The notes under the pieces: generated by a model
What the model saw: the letters and a program-made list of their open reading frames with translations, nothing else
What the model was told of the DNA's origin: nothing
The model's database searches: none
Shown: in pieces, positions 15,331-23,386 of the stretch
How the letters are laid out: every line of letters begins with the position of its first letter
Numbering within the stretch: position 1 is the stretch's first letter
Position numbers and translations under genes: made by a program
DNA from: a virus
Virus record (IMG/VR): IMGVR_UViG_3300008121_000001
Span: 1-64,000 of that record
Direction: 5' to 3' (one strand)
Length of the DNA stretch: 64,000 nt

Positions 15331-15631
15331 GTTCTGCCAAGTCGAACAAGTGCCAATCACTACGCCGAAGAAAATCCACATCATTCGCTCCGAGCAGCAA
15401 GGTGCGTTCAAGGTTGTTCTTAGCTCCAGAGATGCAGCTAAAATCGTCTCTGAGCTTCAGAAGGGTAATCCTAGTACTTTGTCAGCTTACATGAGCTTTG
15501 GCGGCACTAATGACACAAAAACGTCAGTGCTGAGTGATTGCAAAGAGTATTCACTTCATGGTGATTGGATTGAAGATAATGTGGCTGTTCGGGAATACTT
15601 GAACTCTCAACTAAACATTTTGGTAAATTAA
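15305..15631 (+). CDS. Hypothetical protein (108 aa)
   Basis: Start ATG 15305. Alternating strands and helices with KIHIIRSEQQGAFKVVL and a glycine-containing loop; no motif recognised. The next gene begins on the following base. Confidence 0.6.
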   Translation: MKNTYDQLEFCQVEQVPITTPKKIHIIRSEQQGAFKVVLSSRDAAKIVSELQKGNPSTLSAYMSFGGTNDTKTSVLSDCKEYSLHGDWIEDNVAVREYLNSQLNILVN

Positions 15632-15997
15632 ATGGAAATTCTGAAGACCATTACAACTGTAAATGCTGGCGGGTTATTTGACCAACTCCGTCGTTATGAA
15701 TATCCCAGTGGAACTATCGATTGGGTAACTCTTTCACCTCGTAAACAATATACAATCCGAGACGGTGAGTGGACTTTATTTAACGAAACCACATGGCAAT
15801 ATGAGCCGCTTACCGAGCCTACACCAACTTGGGAACAAGAGTACCAAGAAGCACTTTTGGCGCAGTATCCGTTTGAAAAACGTGTGCGTGAGATTGCAGA
15901 GCAGAATGTCGGTGTTGGTGAAGTGACATTTGCTTTGGCGCGAGATTTTAATTTCGTGGAACTGGTTAAAGAATATTTTAAGAAATTACCGAGGTAA
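15632..15997 (+). CDS. Hypothetical protein (121 aa)
   Basis: ATG 15632 abuts the upstream stop. N-terminal 60 residues are beta-rich and aromatic, the rest helical with EKRVREIAEQNVGVGEVTFALA. Not recognised. Confidence 0.6.
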   Translation: MEILKTITTVNAGGLFDQLRRYEYPSGTIDWVTLSPRKQYTIRDGEWTLFNETTWQYEPLTEPTPTWEQEYQEALLAQYPFEKRVREIAEQNVGVGEVTFALARDFNFVELVKEYFKKLPR

Positions 15998-15998
15998 C

Positions 15999-16202
15999 AT
16001 GAGAACAGACGAAGAGTTAAAAGCGATGGATATTATTCGTCGTGCTGCTGCCCTTATAGGGAAGCCGAACCTCCACGACAATGTTCCCCTAGAGCTAGTG
16101 ACAATCGATAATAAAAAGATTATCATCGAGTACAGTTCAGAGACAAAGCAGCTAGTCATTAAGGCTGGTAAAAACACATTGAAATCTACATTGGTGAATT
16201 AA
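15999..16202 (+). CDS. Hypothetical protein (67 aa)
   Basis: ATG 15999 behind CCGAGG. A helical N-terminus (EELKAMDIIRRAAALIG) and a beta-rich C-terminus (KKIIIEYSSETKQLVIKAG). Shares one base with the next start. Not recognised. Confidence 0.55.
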   Translation: MRTDEELKAMDIIRRAAALIGKPNLHDNVPLELVTIDNKKIIIEYSSETKQLVIKAGKNTLKSTLVN

Positions 16203-16621
16203 TGAAAGTACACTACCTACACGTAATTGTAATCGACCACGACCACTTAGGAGCCGACGAAGTTGAGCGTACTTTAGAAGATGCCAACTACCCAAACGAT
16301 TGCATTGCTCCTAACGTAATCAAGTCTCAAAGTGTTGAAATTGGGGATTGGGATGACGATAATCCGTTGAACCACAGCGACACTCAAGCTGCTGAAGTTG
16401 CCCGACTGTTTAGTGCTTGGCAACCGATTGAAACTGCGCCTAAAGATGGTACGGTATTTCTAGGTTATAAGCTTTTTCTAGGTGGAAGCTATTATCCTGT
16501 ACCGATGCAGTTCTTAAAAGAATATGACCAGTTTGTAAATATTGCAGATGGGTATGCGGTATTTGTTTGTGATGTCTCTCATTGGATGCCGTTACTGAAT
16601 CCTCCTCAAGCCAGATGCTAA
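16202..16621 (+). CDS. Protein with C-terminal DUF551-like domain (139 aa)
   Basis: ATG 16202. The N-terminal 65 residues form an unrecognised alpha/beta part with clustered acidic residues. Residues 72-135 show the DUF551 hallmark: WQPIETAPKDGTVFLGY, a variable middle, then VSHWMPLLNPP. DUF551 is a short domain frequent in phage and prophage miniproteins, of unknown function. Confidence 0.7.
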   Translation: MKVHYLHVIVIDHDHLGADEVERTLEDANYPNDCIAPNVIKSQSVEIGDWDDDNPLNHSDTQAAEVARLFSAWQPIETAPKDGTVFLGYKLFLGGSYYPVPMQFLKEYDQFVNIADGYAVFVCDVSHWMPLLNPPQARC

Positions 16622-16651
16622 ACTGAGCAAACTTACCTATCATTATTTGCA

Positions 16652-16804
16652 ATGAATACGACCAAAAAATACGTTGTTGACGACATCACCGCACAAACGA
16701 TTTTCAAGACTATTCAAAAGCATCAAGTCACTCGTCGAGAGTGCATTCTCGCATCTCAGTATTGCCCCACTATCCACAGGAATCTTATATGGTTAGTCGC
16801 TTAA
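16652..16804 (+). CDS. Hypothetical basic protein (50 aa)
   Basis: ATG 16652 encodes 50 residues with a helical central part (TIFKTIQKHQVTRRECILA) and two cysteines. It overlaps the next gene by 16 bases. Composition fits a small DNA-binding or adaptor protein but nothing is recognised. Confidence 0.4.
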   Translation: MNTTKKYVVDDITAQTIFKTIQKHQVTRRECILASQYCPTIHRNLIWLVA

Positions 16805-17016
16805 TCAATTGGCTCTTTCGCCGTCACACTGTCTCGTACAAGCTGCATCACATTGAGCGCTTGATTGCAGAAAAGAAGTACATGGAAGCTAGCATAGCCG
16901 CACATTTGGCACTGCAAAAGTTTCCCGCACATCCCGAAATTCTCGCACTTCAAGCACAAGCTAAACAAGGATTTTCTTCATACTTATACTCTGAGGTCAG
17001 CAATGCACAATTTTGA
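16789..17016 (+). CDS. Single TPR-like repeat protein (75 aa)
   Basis: ATG 16789 (MVSRLINWLFRRH). Residues 25-58 read as a helix-turn-helix pair with the spacing of a tetratricopeptide repeat (IERLIAEKKYMEASIAAHLALQKFP then AHPEILALQAQA), preceded by an amphipathic hydrophobic-basic helix that could bind a membrane. One TPR alone usually acts as a protein-binding hook. Moderate confidence in the repeat, none in a target. Confidence 0.5.
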   Translation: MVSRLINWLFRRHTVSYKLHHIERLIAEKKYMEASIAAHLALQKFPAHPEILALQAQAKQGFSSYLYSEVSNAQF

Positions 17017-17575
17017 AATCTGGTATGCAATCAAGAACGCCAACAAGTATCTGTCTTTCACTAGAAGCAAAAACGATATTGCACATCATGCTTACGATGG
17101 TTTTGCAATTACAGAACTAGCTGTCTCGGTACTTGAAAAACGCGATTCTCCTGCCACAAACTATGTCGCATTAATCGAGAACGACAAGATTGCCGCGATT
17201 ATGGATTTCGAGTTAGCATTTCATCTTTACGATGACTTGACAAACATTTATCCTGTTGTTGTCGAGCCAATTGTTCGCTGCCAAAGATGCGAGATTGCTT
17301 ATATCGGCGGCGTATTCCATTGGAGCTACAAGTTTCAACCTACAACTCCTGAAGCAGTGCTGGCAAAAGTCTGCATTCCGACTGCGGGACATGGCGACAA
17401 GCAAGACATCCCTTGCCTTTCTAAGTTACTGTACGAATCTGATTTAGGCTTACTGCAAAAAACACCCGCAGAGTTGACCGACTTTGTTCGTGCTAATAAC
17501 AACGCGATTGAGTTTGATTTACCTGATGAAGAATACTATTTGGAAATGGTGAGGGAGATATTAGATTCACTATGA
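17003..17575 (+). CDS. Hypothetical protein (190 aa)
   Basis: ATG 17003 overlaps the previous gene by 14 bases. Contains VRCQRCEIAY (one Cys pair) near residue 93 without a second pair, and a C-terminal acidic helix. No family recognised. Coupled by ATGA to the next gene. Confidence 0.6.
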   Translation: MHNFEIWYAIKNANKYLSFTRSKNDIAHHAYDGFAITELAVSVLEKRDSPATNYVALIENDKIAAIMDFELAFHLYDDLTNIYPVVVEPIVRCQRCEIAYIGGVFHWSYKFQPTTPEAVLAKVCIPTAGHGDKQDIPCLSKLLYESDLGLLQKTPAELTDFVRANNNAIEFDLPDEEYYLEMVREILDSL

Positions 17576-17754
17576 GCAACTTTAAATTCGAGGTCGGGCA
17601 ACGTGTTCGCTTTGATACACAAGCAAGCATCTACGAGGTGTACTCACGCTTCGCGCCAGATGAAGGCTCAGAGCATCAATACTACCTGAAGAGTGCAACT
17701 ACACCTAGCTATTTACAATGGGCGCTAGAGAGCGATTTAAGCGAGGTTATTTAG
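17572..17754 (+). CDS. Small beta-barrel-like protein (60 aa)
   Basis: ATG 17572 overlaps the upstream TGA. 'KFEVGQRVRFDTQASIYEVYSRF' is the kind of opening seen in SH3-like or KOW-like miniproteins (strand, GxxV, strand). Its last eight bases overlap the end of a convergent minus-strand gene. Confidence 0.5.
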   Translation: MSNFKFEVGQRVRFDTQASIYEVYSRFAPDEGSEHQYYLKSATTPSYLQWALESDLSEVI

Positions 17755-18241
17755 ATTTCTTGGGTTCGTAACGTTTTTCGCCAGTTTTGAATCTCTTATC
17801 GTTTTCGAGTACACCATCAGCGCTTGCCCTACTCAAGTCTCGCGCCCCATCTTTTTCATAATTTGCTTTACCTTCTTTTCTGTAGCGGTCAGCGATTTCC
17901 TTTGTAGGGTCGCTGGCTCCTGCCGTCGCTCTTGGCTTGCGAGGCTCGACATACTTCAATGTGGTGTCCTTAGCAGTCTTCTCTCGTTCTGCCGCTTTGT
18001 TGGCTGCGTTTTTCTCGCTGAGAGCTTTGTTGGCACGTTGTTTGGCTTCAGATGCGCCTTTACCTAAATCGGTGTAGCTGGCGTTTTTCTTGGGGTCAGT
18101 CCAAGCTTTCTTGCTGGCGATGTCCTTCACGGCTCCTACAGTTGTTTTGATATCTGCTTTGGCGCGAGTTAACCAACGGTCGAGATTACCTAAAGCAAAG
18201 TCAGCTTCGAGAGGCGAGTTCATGTGGCGGAAGTCTGTCAT
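17747..18241 (-). CDS. Lysine/alanine-rich protein, possible virion-internal protein (164 aa)
   Basis: The only minus-strand gene in the first 39 kb. It encodes 164 residues dominated by Lys, Ala, Asp and Arg, with long low-hydrophobicity helices (ASKKAWTDPKK, KQRANKALSEKNAANKAAEREK) and no cysteine. Start ATG at 18241 with an AT-rich region (18242-18300) upstream that could hold a promoter. In this window minus-strand genes are otherwise fibre or virion-like, so I infer a structural or ejected DNA-binding protein. The convergent overlap with the plus-strand gene is eight bases. Confidence 0.55.
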   Translation of the reverse strand: MTDFRHMNSPLEADFALGNLDRWLTRAKADIKTTVGAVKDIASKKAWTDPKKNASYTDLGKGASEAKQRANKALSEKNAANKAAEREKTAKDTTLKYVEPRKPRATAGASDPTKEIADRYRKEGKANYEKDGARDLSRASADGVLENDKRFKTGEKRYEPKKSK

Positions 18242-18300
18242 AGGGATGATGCAATTTTTGTTATTTTATTTTATTGTATCAGGATTAGCGAGAGGTACTT

Positions 18301-18678
18301 ATGTCTAATTACCAAATCAACACCAGAATCGAAAAACTTCGAGCTACAGGCAATTCACAAGAATTTCTAGATGCTCTTCATTGCCTTGAGTTAGCTATTA
18401 AAGACTTACTTGAGAATAATCCCACTTTCAAGTTTGCGGTGAGTCAAGAAGTCTGGTTTCTCAAGAATGATAAAGTTCAGAAAGGAAATGTGCGAGTTCG
18501 TCAGATTACTGAGAGCAGTGAAAAACTACGAGACGAAGTAGATTATTTCAATAGAAGTACAGATGACAAACTTATTATTGTATATTCTTTATCTGAATCT
18601 AAGACCGCAGACCCAAATTGGTTGCTCGATGAACGTACCCTATTTGCAAGTAAAGCTGACTTGTTGGAGTCACTGTAA
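18301..18678 (+). CDS. Hypothetical protein (125 aa)
   Basis: ATG 18301 divergent from the minus-strand gene, with the 59-base spacer as shared promoter region; 'cgagaggtact' precedes the start. Mixed alpha/beta protein with an acidic C-terminus. Not recognised. Shares one base with the next start. Confidence 0.6.
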   Translation: MSNYQINTRIEKLRATGNSQEFLDALHCLELAIKDLLENNPTFKFAVSQEVWFLKNDKVQKGNVRVRQITESSEKLRDEVDYFNRSTDDKLIIVYSLSESKTADPNWLLDERTLFASKADLLESL

Positions 18679-19088
18679 TGTTAATTGTAGGACATCTCAA
18701 AGAACGTCAACTTGATTCAGATATTCGCTGTGACCGAGCAACTGCGCTTGGCAACCCTTTTGATTTAGTCAATGAAGAATTTCGTGACGAAGTTTGTGAT
18801 GCTCATGAAGCTTACTTAAAACTAGTAATCAGACGTTACAATGCTGGTATGCGCGACCAATATGTTGACCCTAGGGAGATTAGTAAAACACTACCAATCT
18901 CGAAAGTCTGGAAAACCCCCTCAACTAAAGATATTGTTTTTAAGTTGCATCAACTTGTCCCTTTATATAAAGAGAAAAAAGTATATCGAGTAAGGTGTTG
19001 GTGTCGTCGAAGTGACGCTACCGAACTTGTACCTCGATGTCATTTAGATACAGTCGTTCGATGCGTAAAATATTGGAGTGAAAAATAA
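18678..19088 (+). CDS. DUF4326-like protein (136 aa)
   Basis: ATG 18678. Near residue 23 the protein has RATALGNPFDL followed by an EEFRDEVCDAHEAYL helix, and near residue 108 RCWCRRSDATELVPRCHLDTV. This is the layout of DUF4326: an 'xGNPF' motif, a helix with conserved acids, then a Cys/His-containing 'L.C.C....CHg..l' end. Members are common in phages and have no established activity. The Cys and His could bind zinc. Confidence 0.7.
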   Translation: MLIVGHLKERQLDSDIRCDRATALGNPFDLVNEEFRDEVCDAHEAYLKLVIRRYNAGMRDQYVDPREISKTLPISKVWKTPSTKDIVFKLHQLVPLYKEKKVYRVRCWCRRSDATELVPRCHLDTVVRCVKYWSEK

Positions 19089-19532
19089 GTGTCAGCAATT
19101 AATTTCCTTGGAGATGAAGAGGTGTATGGTGAGATTATCAAGGGATGGAATCTTGTAAGACTGGTGAAGCCGACCAATTACAAAGCTCCTAAAGGTTTTT
19201 CTAGTTACTCTCAGCACTATTCAACACTACATAATAATGTACATATGTTTTGGGGAGATTGGGGTTTAACTAGACTTAATGACCCAGATTTTATTTTTAG
19301 GTTTGACCCCCTACCTAAAACTAGTCGCTCCAAGAAATATTCGGAACGATTACGGCATTATTCTGAATGCTTAACAAGTAATGTAGAAATTGGTTATAGC
19401 TTAATGCACTCTTGTCTTGAAGCTGGCTACAACCCCCAAAAACTGCGTCTTGCAGAGTGGTTGATGGACAGAATGTACCAGCATTTGAAAAAGTCGGATT
19501 GGAAACCTACCCATACTTACCCAATGCGATGA
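19089..19532 (+). CDS. Hypothetical protein (147 aa)
   Basis: The frame begins with GTG 19089 right after the upstream TAA; no ATG is available nearby. Aromatic-rich (HMFWGDWGLTRL), with a helical cysteine-containing C-terminal half. Not recognised. ATGA overlap with the next gene. Confidence 0.55.
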   Translation: MSAINFLGDEEVYGEIIKGWNLVRLVKPTNYKAPKGFSSYSQHYSTLHNNVHMFWGDWGLTRLNDPDFIFRFDPLPKTSRSKKYSERLRHYSECLTSNVEIGYSLMHSCLEAGYNPQKLRLAEWLMDRMYQHLKKSDWKPTHTYPMR

Positions 19533-19984
19533 GTCATAAAAACAACAATTACAGGCGTTTTCGCACGTCATTTAACCCAAGAGGAAGACACCAAAAACCT
19601 GAAGGTAAACGCGGAAGTCACAGATTAAAACGCTTAGCTTGGCGCGAAGAAATTGCTATGTTAGTTGAAGAGAATCGACTCGAAAAAATTAATAGCATCG
19701 AAGACTTAGTACTTGCGCTGGTAAAAGCTGGATACAAAGTCAGTAAAGCCAAGAAGGACTTTCATTATAAATTCGAGAATGATAATATTATCGGGCTGTT
19801 TGGTGGCGAGGGAGACTATCCGATGTCACCTTACACTGAAAACAAAATTTGTGCTGCCATTCGTGCTACTTTTAACAAGTGGTCACAAGCCGAAATTCTT
19901 GACCTAGAGTTTTTAGGTAAAGACGCTGAAGTAGTGTTGATGGCATTGAAAGAACTTGAACACAGTGATTGGGTGAATCCATGA
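19529..19984 (+). CDS. Hypothetical protein with basic N-terminus (151 aa)
   Basis: ATG 19529 overlaps the upstream TGA. Residues 1-38 are extremely basic (NNYRRFRTSFNPRGRHQKP), then come a helical domain (SIEDLVLALVKAGYKVSKAKKDF) that resembles a winged or homeodomain-like DNA-binding unit, and an acidic C-terminal helix. A nucleic-acid-binding role is plausible. ATGA overlap follows. Confidence 0.55.
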   Translation: MSHKNNNYRRFRTSFNPRGRHQKPEGKRGSHRLKRLAWREEIAMLVEENRLEKINSIEDLVLALVKAGYKVSKAKKDFHYKFENDNIIGLFGGEGDYPMSPYTENKICAAIRATFNKWSQAEILDLEFLGKDAEVVLMALKELEHSDWVNP

Positions 19985-20475
19985 GTGAAGATATTAGAAC
20001 GAAATACGAGATTGAAAAACGTGCTTGGAGAGGTACGAAATGGGAGAAACTATCTAGGTTTGCAGATTATAACAATGCTCCGTATTTTTCCAAGAAAACT
20101 GCCGAATATGATGCAGACAAAATGAGAATGGCTGAATCTAGAAATAATGTCACTTGTGCAGACTTTAGAGTAGTTGAATTTGAAAGTGTGCCTCTAACTT
20201 TGCAAGAGACTTTTGAGAAATACAACGAAGAGTATCTAAAGTTTGAAAATATCGAAAAACCTTTACATCGAAGACGCGATATTGCAGCTTATCTACTCCT
20301 AGATAAGTTAGTGCCGAATGGCGACTACCCTATGGTGTCTGATGCCTCTCATGATGAAATCTGGCTAGATGTAGACCCAGATAAACTTGCCCATGCTGCT
20401 TCAGAAGAAGATATTTTATATTTGGTGCGTTGTGGTGTACGCTTGGGAGACGATACTTTGGAGATGTTTACATGA
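19981..20475 (+). CDS. Hypothetical protein (164 aa)
   Basis: ATG 19981 overlaps the upstream TGA. Charged, helical protein without cysteine clusters or recognised motif. Near the C-terminus DDTLEMFT overlaps the next gene by four bases. Confidence 0.55.
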   Translation: MSEDIRTKYEIEKRAWRGTKWEKLSRFADYNNAPYFSKKTAEYDADKMRMAESRNNVTCADFRVVEFESVPLTLQETFEKYNEEYLKFENIEKPLHRRRDIAAYLLLDKLVPNGDYPMVSDASHDEIWLDVDPDKLAHAASEEDILYLVRCGVRLGDDTLEMFT

Positions 20476-20663
20476 TTGACCCCGAAAAAATTGAGCAGCC
20501 TCGTTTAACTAATCGTGAGCGTTCGCGCAAGCCTCATAAAACGTTGGGTTGGTGTGGTAATTGTGATTGTTGTTTGGTCAGTTCTGGCAGTATATGCCGT
20601 CAGTGTGGTAGGCGAGCTAGTGGTAATGAAGCTAGAAAAAGAGATATAAAGGTATATGAGTAA
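20472..20663 (+). CDS. Zinc-ribbon miniprotein (63 aa)
   Basis: ATG 20472 overlaps the upstream TGA. Two Cys pairs, CGNCDCC (residues 28-34) and CRQCG (42-46), separated by seven residues form a compact zinc ribbon; both flanks are basic. Such ribbons bind nucleic acid or protein partners. Overlaps the next gene by eight bases. Confidence 0.6.
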   Translation: MIDPEKIEQPRLTNRERSRKPHKTLGWCGNCDCCLVSSGSICRQCGRRASGNEARKRDIKVYE

Positions 20664-20844
20664 AACAAATGCAAGATTACCCGATACCTCTCTTTATTTG
20701 TGGTTCACATTCCGCAATTTCCCAGTTACAAAAATTACTTTTACATACAATATAGAAAAAGAGCAGAGAAAGTTGCGAAATCTAATTGCAAATGGGCATA
20801 AATACTCTGAAACAGATACCACAGGAAAAATTGTCTGGTGGTAA
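20656..20844 (+). CDS. Hypothetical protein (62 aa)
   Basis: ATG 20656 behind AAGG. Short beta-rich start (LYLWFTFRNFPVTKITFTY) followed by a basic helix. Overlaps the nuclease gene by seven bases. Not recognised. Confidence 0.5.
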   Translation: MSKTNARLPDTSLYLWFTFRNFPVTKITFTYNIEKEQRKLRNLIANGHKYSETDTTGKIVWW

Positions 20845-21344
20845 ATAAAACTGAACGCTCTAAGTCCTTCGCAAAAGGCAAATTTGGCGAAAAAGTTGTC
20901 AAAGAATTTTTCATCAGCAAAAACTACGAAGTAATTCCAGCTACATTAGACCAACAAATTCACGAAAGCTGGGATTTTCGTGTGATTGGTAAAAAAGACT
21001 TGCTAATTGAGGTAAAAACCGACTATATGGCGGCTAAAACGGGGAATATTTTCCTCGAAACTGAAGTTGGCGATGGTCTGGGCTTCATTCGCAAGATAAA
21101 ACCTGACTCAAAAATTATTTTTGCCTTTGTTTTGCCTCAATCTCAAGAAATTGGCTTTATAGATGCTCAAATGTTGCTGTATATTGAACTAGAAAAGCTA
21201 CATTTCAAGAAATTTACCCATGTAAGTAACAATTACACTGCTGGAGGCTATTTATTACCAAGGGCAGATTTCTTTTCTGCCTGTTTTACGAGATATTGTT
21301 GGGAAGTCGAAGAAAATGGCTCAAAAATATTTTGGAAGGAGTAA
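20838..21344 (+). CDS. PD-(D/E)XK-family nuclease, Holliday-junction-resolvase-like (168 aa)
   Basis: Start GTG 20838, overlapping the previous gene. Residues 11-26 (FAKGKFGEKVVKEFF) form the first helix with a conserved Glu; WDFRVIGKKDLLIEVKTD near residues 45-62 is the D...(D/E)xK catalytic core; TGNIFLE follows, as in Hjc-like and related resolvases and in some restriction-type nucleases. The order E-helix, D-x(n)-EVK, then a 'GN..vE' strand is the usual one. Likely Mg-dependent cutting of branched or foreign DNA in recombination or host DNA breakdown; the exact substrate cannot be told. Confidence 0.75.
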   Translation: MVNKTERSKSFAKGKFGEKVVKEFFISKNYEVIPATLDQQIHESWDFRVIGKKDLLIEVKTDYMAAKTGNIFLETEVGDGLGFIRKIKPDSKIIFAFVLPQSQEIGFIDAQMLLYIELEKLHFKKFTHVSNNYTAGGYLLPRADFFSACFTRYCWEVEENGSKIFWKE

Positions 21345-21347
21345 CTA

Positions 21348-21764
21348 ATGACTATTGAATTGCCTGAATATTATCAAGGGTACGATATCAACGAGAAAAT
21401 TGATTATCTCTTATCCTTAAAGAAGAAGTCTGAGAAGCCTAAAAAACCTCCAGTTCCTTTAGATAAATGTGGCACTCCAGTAACAGCAGATGAGTACGCA
21501 GCTTTTGCCAAACGTCTTAAATCTTATGAGCTTGAGTATGCAGAATGGAAAAATGGTAAGGCTGAAGAAGTTCGTCAATTTAACGAAGAAATCGAAGACT
21601 TACTCGAAGAGCTTGTGAAAGAAGAAGCTGGATTAACTACACTGAACATCTCTGACAAGCAGAAAAGAAAGTTGTGGGAACGTGCGTGGGAGGAAAACCA
21701 CTCTCAAGGCTATCTAATGGTTTATCAAGAGCTAGATTCACTTGTAGAGCTTTTTGAGGATTAA
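21348..21764 (+). CDS. Hypothetical coiled-coil protein (138 aa)
   Basis: ATG 21348 three bases after the nuclease stop, so probably in one transcript with it. Highly charged and helical: lysine/proline-rich KKKSEKPKKPPVP, then a long Glu-rich segment (KAEEVRQFNEEIEDLLEEL) typical of coiled coils. Not recognised. Confidence 0.6.
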   Translation: MTIELPEYYQGYDINEKIDYLLSLKKKSEKPKKPPVPLDKCGTPVTADEYAAFAKRLKSYELEYAEWKNGKAEEVRQFNEEIEDLLEELVKEEAGLTTLNISDKQKRKLWERAWEENHSQGYLMVYQELDSLVELFED

Positions 21765-21765
21765 T

Positions 21766-22002
21766 ATGGCAATTGAATTTCGTAACACTGGCGCTATGTG
21801 CATGATTCATGCAGTTGAGCAAGGCGAAGACCGTAATGTAGATTTGGGCAATTACTACATCAAATCAGATACACAAGAGCAAGTTTTAATTACCAGTGAG
21901 AGCCTTGCTAATCAATATGGACATCTGGTTAAAGTACCAATTTATACTATGAAGGACAAAAATGAGCACCACCCTCCAATCTGCACCAAAATTTCCACCT
22001 AA
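21766..22002 (+). CDS. Hypothetical protein (78 aa)
   Basis: ATG 21766 one base after the upstream TAA. Small mixed protein with one Met/Cys-rich segment (GAMCMIHAVE). Its 3' 41 bases overlap the following gene in another frame, an unusually long overlap; the end of one of the two frames may be poorly conserved. Confidence 0.5.
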   Translation: MAIEFRNTGAMCMIHAVEQGEDRNVDLGNYYIKSDTQEQVLITSESLANQYGHLVKVPIYTMKDKNEHHPPICTKIST

Positions 22003-22177
22003 CATCTTTTTCTGTAATGTGACTGATTGTAGATTCCCAGATAAACCTCGATACTTAATTGATGGTGATACTATTCGTGATATATTAGCAGCAATGGACT
22101 GCAAAACCGCATCTCAAGCTTATAGACGTGCAAAACTACTTGAAATACTGGAGCAAGAAACTAATGAACTTTCTTAA
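21962..22177 (+). CDS. Hypothetical protein (71 aa)
   Basis: ATG 21962. Contains IFFCNVTDCRFPDKPRYLIDG, a Cys...Cys strand pair, and then a helix-turn-helix-like region (TIRDILAAMDCKTASQAYRRAKLLEIL) that could bind DNA. Overlaps the next gene by 14 bases. Confidence 0.5.
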   Translation: MSTTLQSAPKFPPNIFFCNVTDCRFPDKPRYLIDGDTIRDILAAMDCKTASQAYRRAKLLEILEQETNELS

Positions 22178-22364
22178 TTTTGCTTTAGATGTAAGAAATG
22201 CTGAATTACAACTAAGCTTGTCCGAAGGAGCTAATTTGCAATTCAGCTATTTACCTTTTGATTCACGACTTGCTGTTGGTGAAATTCTTATCGACCGCAC
22301 CAACAATAAATTTTATGTAAATATTCCTCCAGATAGAGGCGCAGAAGAAGAAGTTAAGTTATAG
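22164..22364 (+). CDS. Hypothetical protein (66 aa)
   Basis: ATG 22164 overlapping the previous stop. Beta-rich: alternating hydrophobic strands (AELQLSLSEGANLQFSYL, NNKFYVNIPPD) and an acidic end. Last protein gene before a 1.2-kb gene-free RNA region. Confidence 0.5.
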   Translation: MNFLNFALDVRNAELQLSLSEGANLQFSYLPFDSRLAVGEILIDRTNNKFYVNIPPDRGAEEEVKL

Positions 22365-22365
22365 T

Positions 22366-23245
22366 AATAAATGTGAGGGAGATATAGTGCAGATGGAAAC
22401 TCTTGCTCAGTCATTGAATAATGATTGATGGCGCAATATAAACGTTAAGACGCACTCCCACAATAATGTTTAGTAAGTCGGAGGTGTATCTTCAAACAAA
22501 CTAAACAACTGGATGGCGGTGAATAGGCAATAAACCGCAGGGACACGTAGAGGTCATCGGCGTTCTCGCTTATTAACTCCTCACAACGAGTCTCGCAATG
22601 TCCAGCTCCATTTCATCTGGATATTTCGGGAATAGTCAATACCGAATCTGTGGGCGCGTTCATGCTAACCCTAGCCGCAACTTGTGGGACTTTATTAGGA
22701 CAGCAAGCTCTGAGAGTTAGGTCTAGGACATGGCTATCCAGCAACAACTCCAAGGTGTAGGTACATATCGGTACGGGCTAAGTAAATCACCTCGCCCTCT
22801 ATCCTCTCGGTAACTGGTGATAAGTGCCAAGACAATTTAGCAAGTAAGCTCTGCAACAAGCATCGAAGGTGTAAGAGGGTCATGGCTCTTACAATCAGTA
22901 GTGTTAGCCTTGATGCAATCTTACCCCTTGGAGACAACTCTTCAAATTAAGTAAGCACTGCAACTGCGAGTTCCGCGACAAATGGCTGATGATTGGAGCC
23001 AGCTCTGGTATTTAACTCAGGATAAAAATACCGCTTAATTTGAAGACCGCACCATCTAAGATAACCTCAACGATAAGCGTCTCTTGGAATCGGTTAGAGA
23101 CTTCAAAATAAAGAAAATGTCAGTCGCAGGAAGAGCCGAAGGTTTAAATCCCCTGAGACATACGTGAAAACATCACTGTTGTAAAAAGGCTGGCTTAAGT
23201 GCTGGTGATGGCGGTCAGATTAGAGTCTTCCCTTTATTTTGTTTC
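22366..23245 (+). ncRNA. Probable giant structured non-coding RNA (about 0.88 kb)
   Basis: No frame on either strand gives a protein-like translation here, yet the DNA is full of helices. Examples: TCAGTCATT (22407) with AATGATTGA (22420), 9 bp with a GAAT loop; TGTTTAGT (22467) with ACTAAACA (22500), 8 bp; ATCACC (22786) with GGTGAT (22816); GCATC-bulged G-AAGG (about 22860) with CCTTGATGC (about 22908) enclosing the 8-bp hairpin TGTAAGAG/CTCTTACA (22870-22893); TCTTCAAATTAAG (22939-22951) with CTTAATTTGAAGA (23034-23046), 13 perfect bp enclosing three smaller hairpins such as GGTATTT/AAATACC; GTCTCT/AGAGAC (23079-23101); CATCAC/GTGATG (about 23171-23210). It ends where tRNA-like genes begin. 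Size, ornate folding and position next to tRNAs in a phage resemble the GOLLD and ROOL classes of giant phage RNAs, but membership is not shown. Confidence 0.7.
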
Positions 23246-23378
23246 AGGAGAGTGGCGGAATTATTAGACGCTGAAGTGCAGAAATGCCACCAGTAGAGAC
23301 TAGACCTGTAAGCGGATAAAGTGGACGGGTTTTGTTCTGGAAAATTAGTCTCATGCAGGTGAGAATCCTGCCTCTCCT
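23246..23378 (+). tRNA. tRNA-Leu-like body with enlarged, non-canonical centre
   Basis: Acceptor stem AGGAGAG (23246-23252) / CTCTCCT (23372-23378), then TG and a class-II D-arm (GCG at 23255, CGC at 23269), and a T-arm GCAGG-TGAGAAT-CCTGC (23355-23371) stacked directly on the acceptor. The D-arm style GCGGAAT...AGACGC is that of tRNA-Leu. The centre is 83 nt instead of about 33. Where the anticodon arm should be lies a hairpin with a GAAA tetraloop (GTGCA-GAAA-TGC-C-AC, 23276-23290), followed by a large arm GAGACTA (23296) / TAGTCTC (23346) with an inner ACCTGT/ACGGGT helix. I cannot identify an anticodon; this may be a tRNA-like RNA without a decoding role, or may need removal of an insert. 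Confidence 0.5.
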
Positions 23379-23386
23379 TTCAATTT

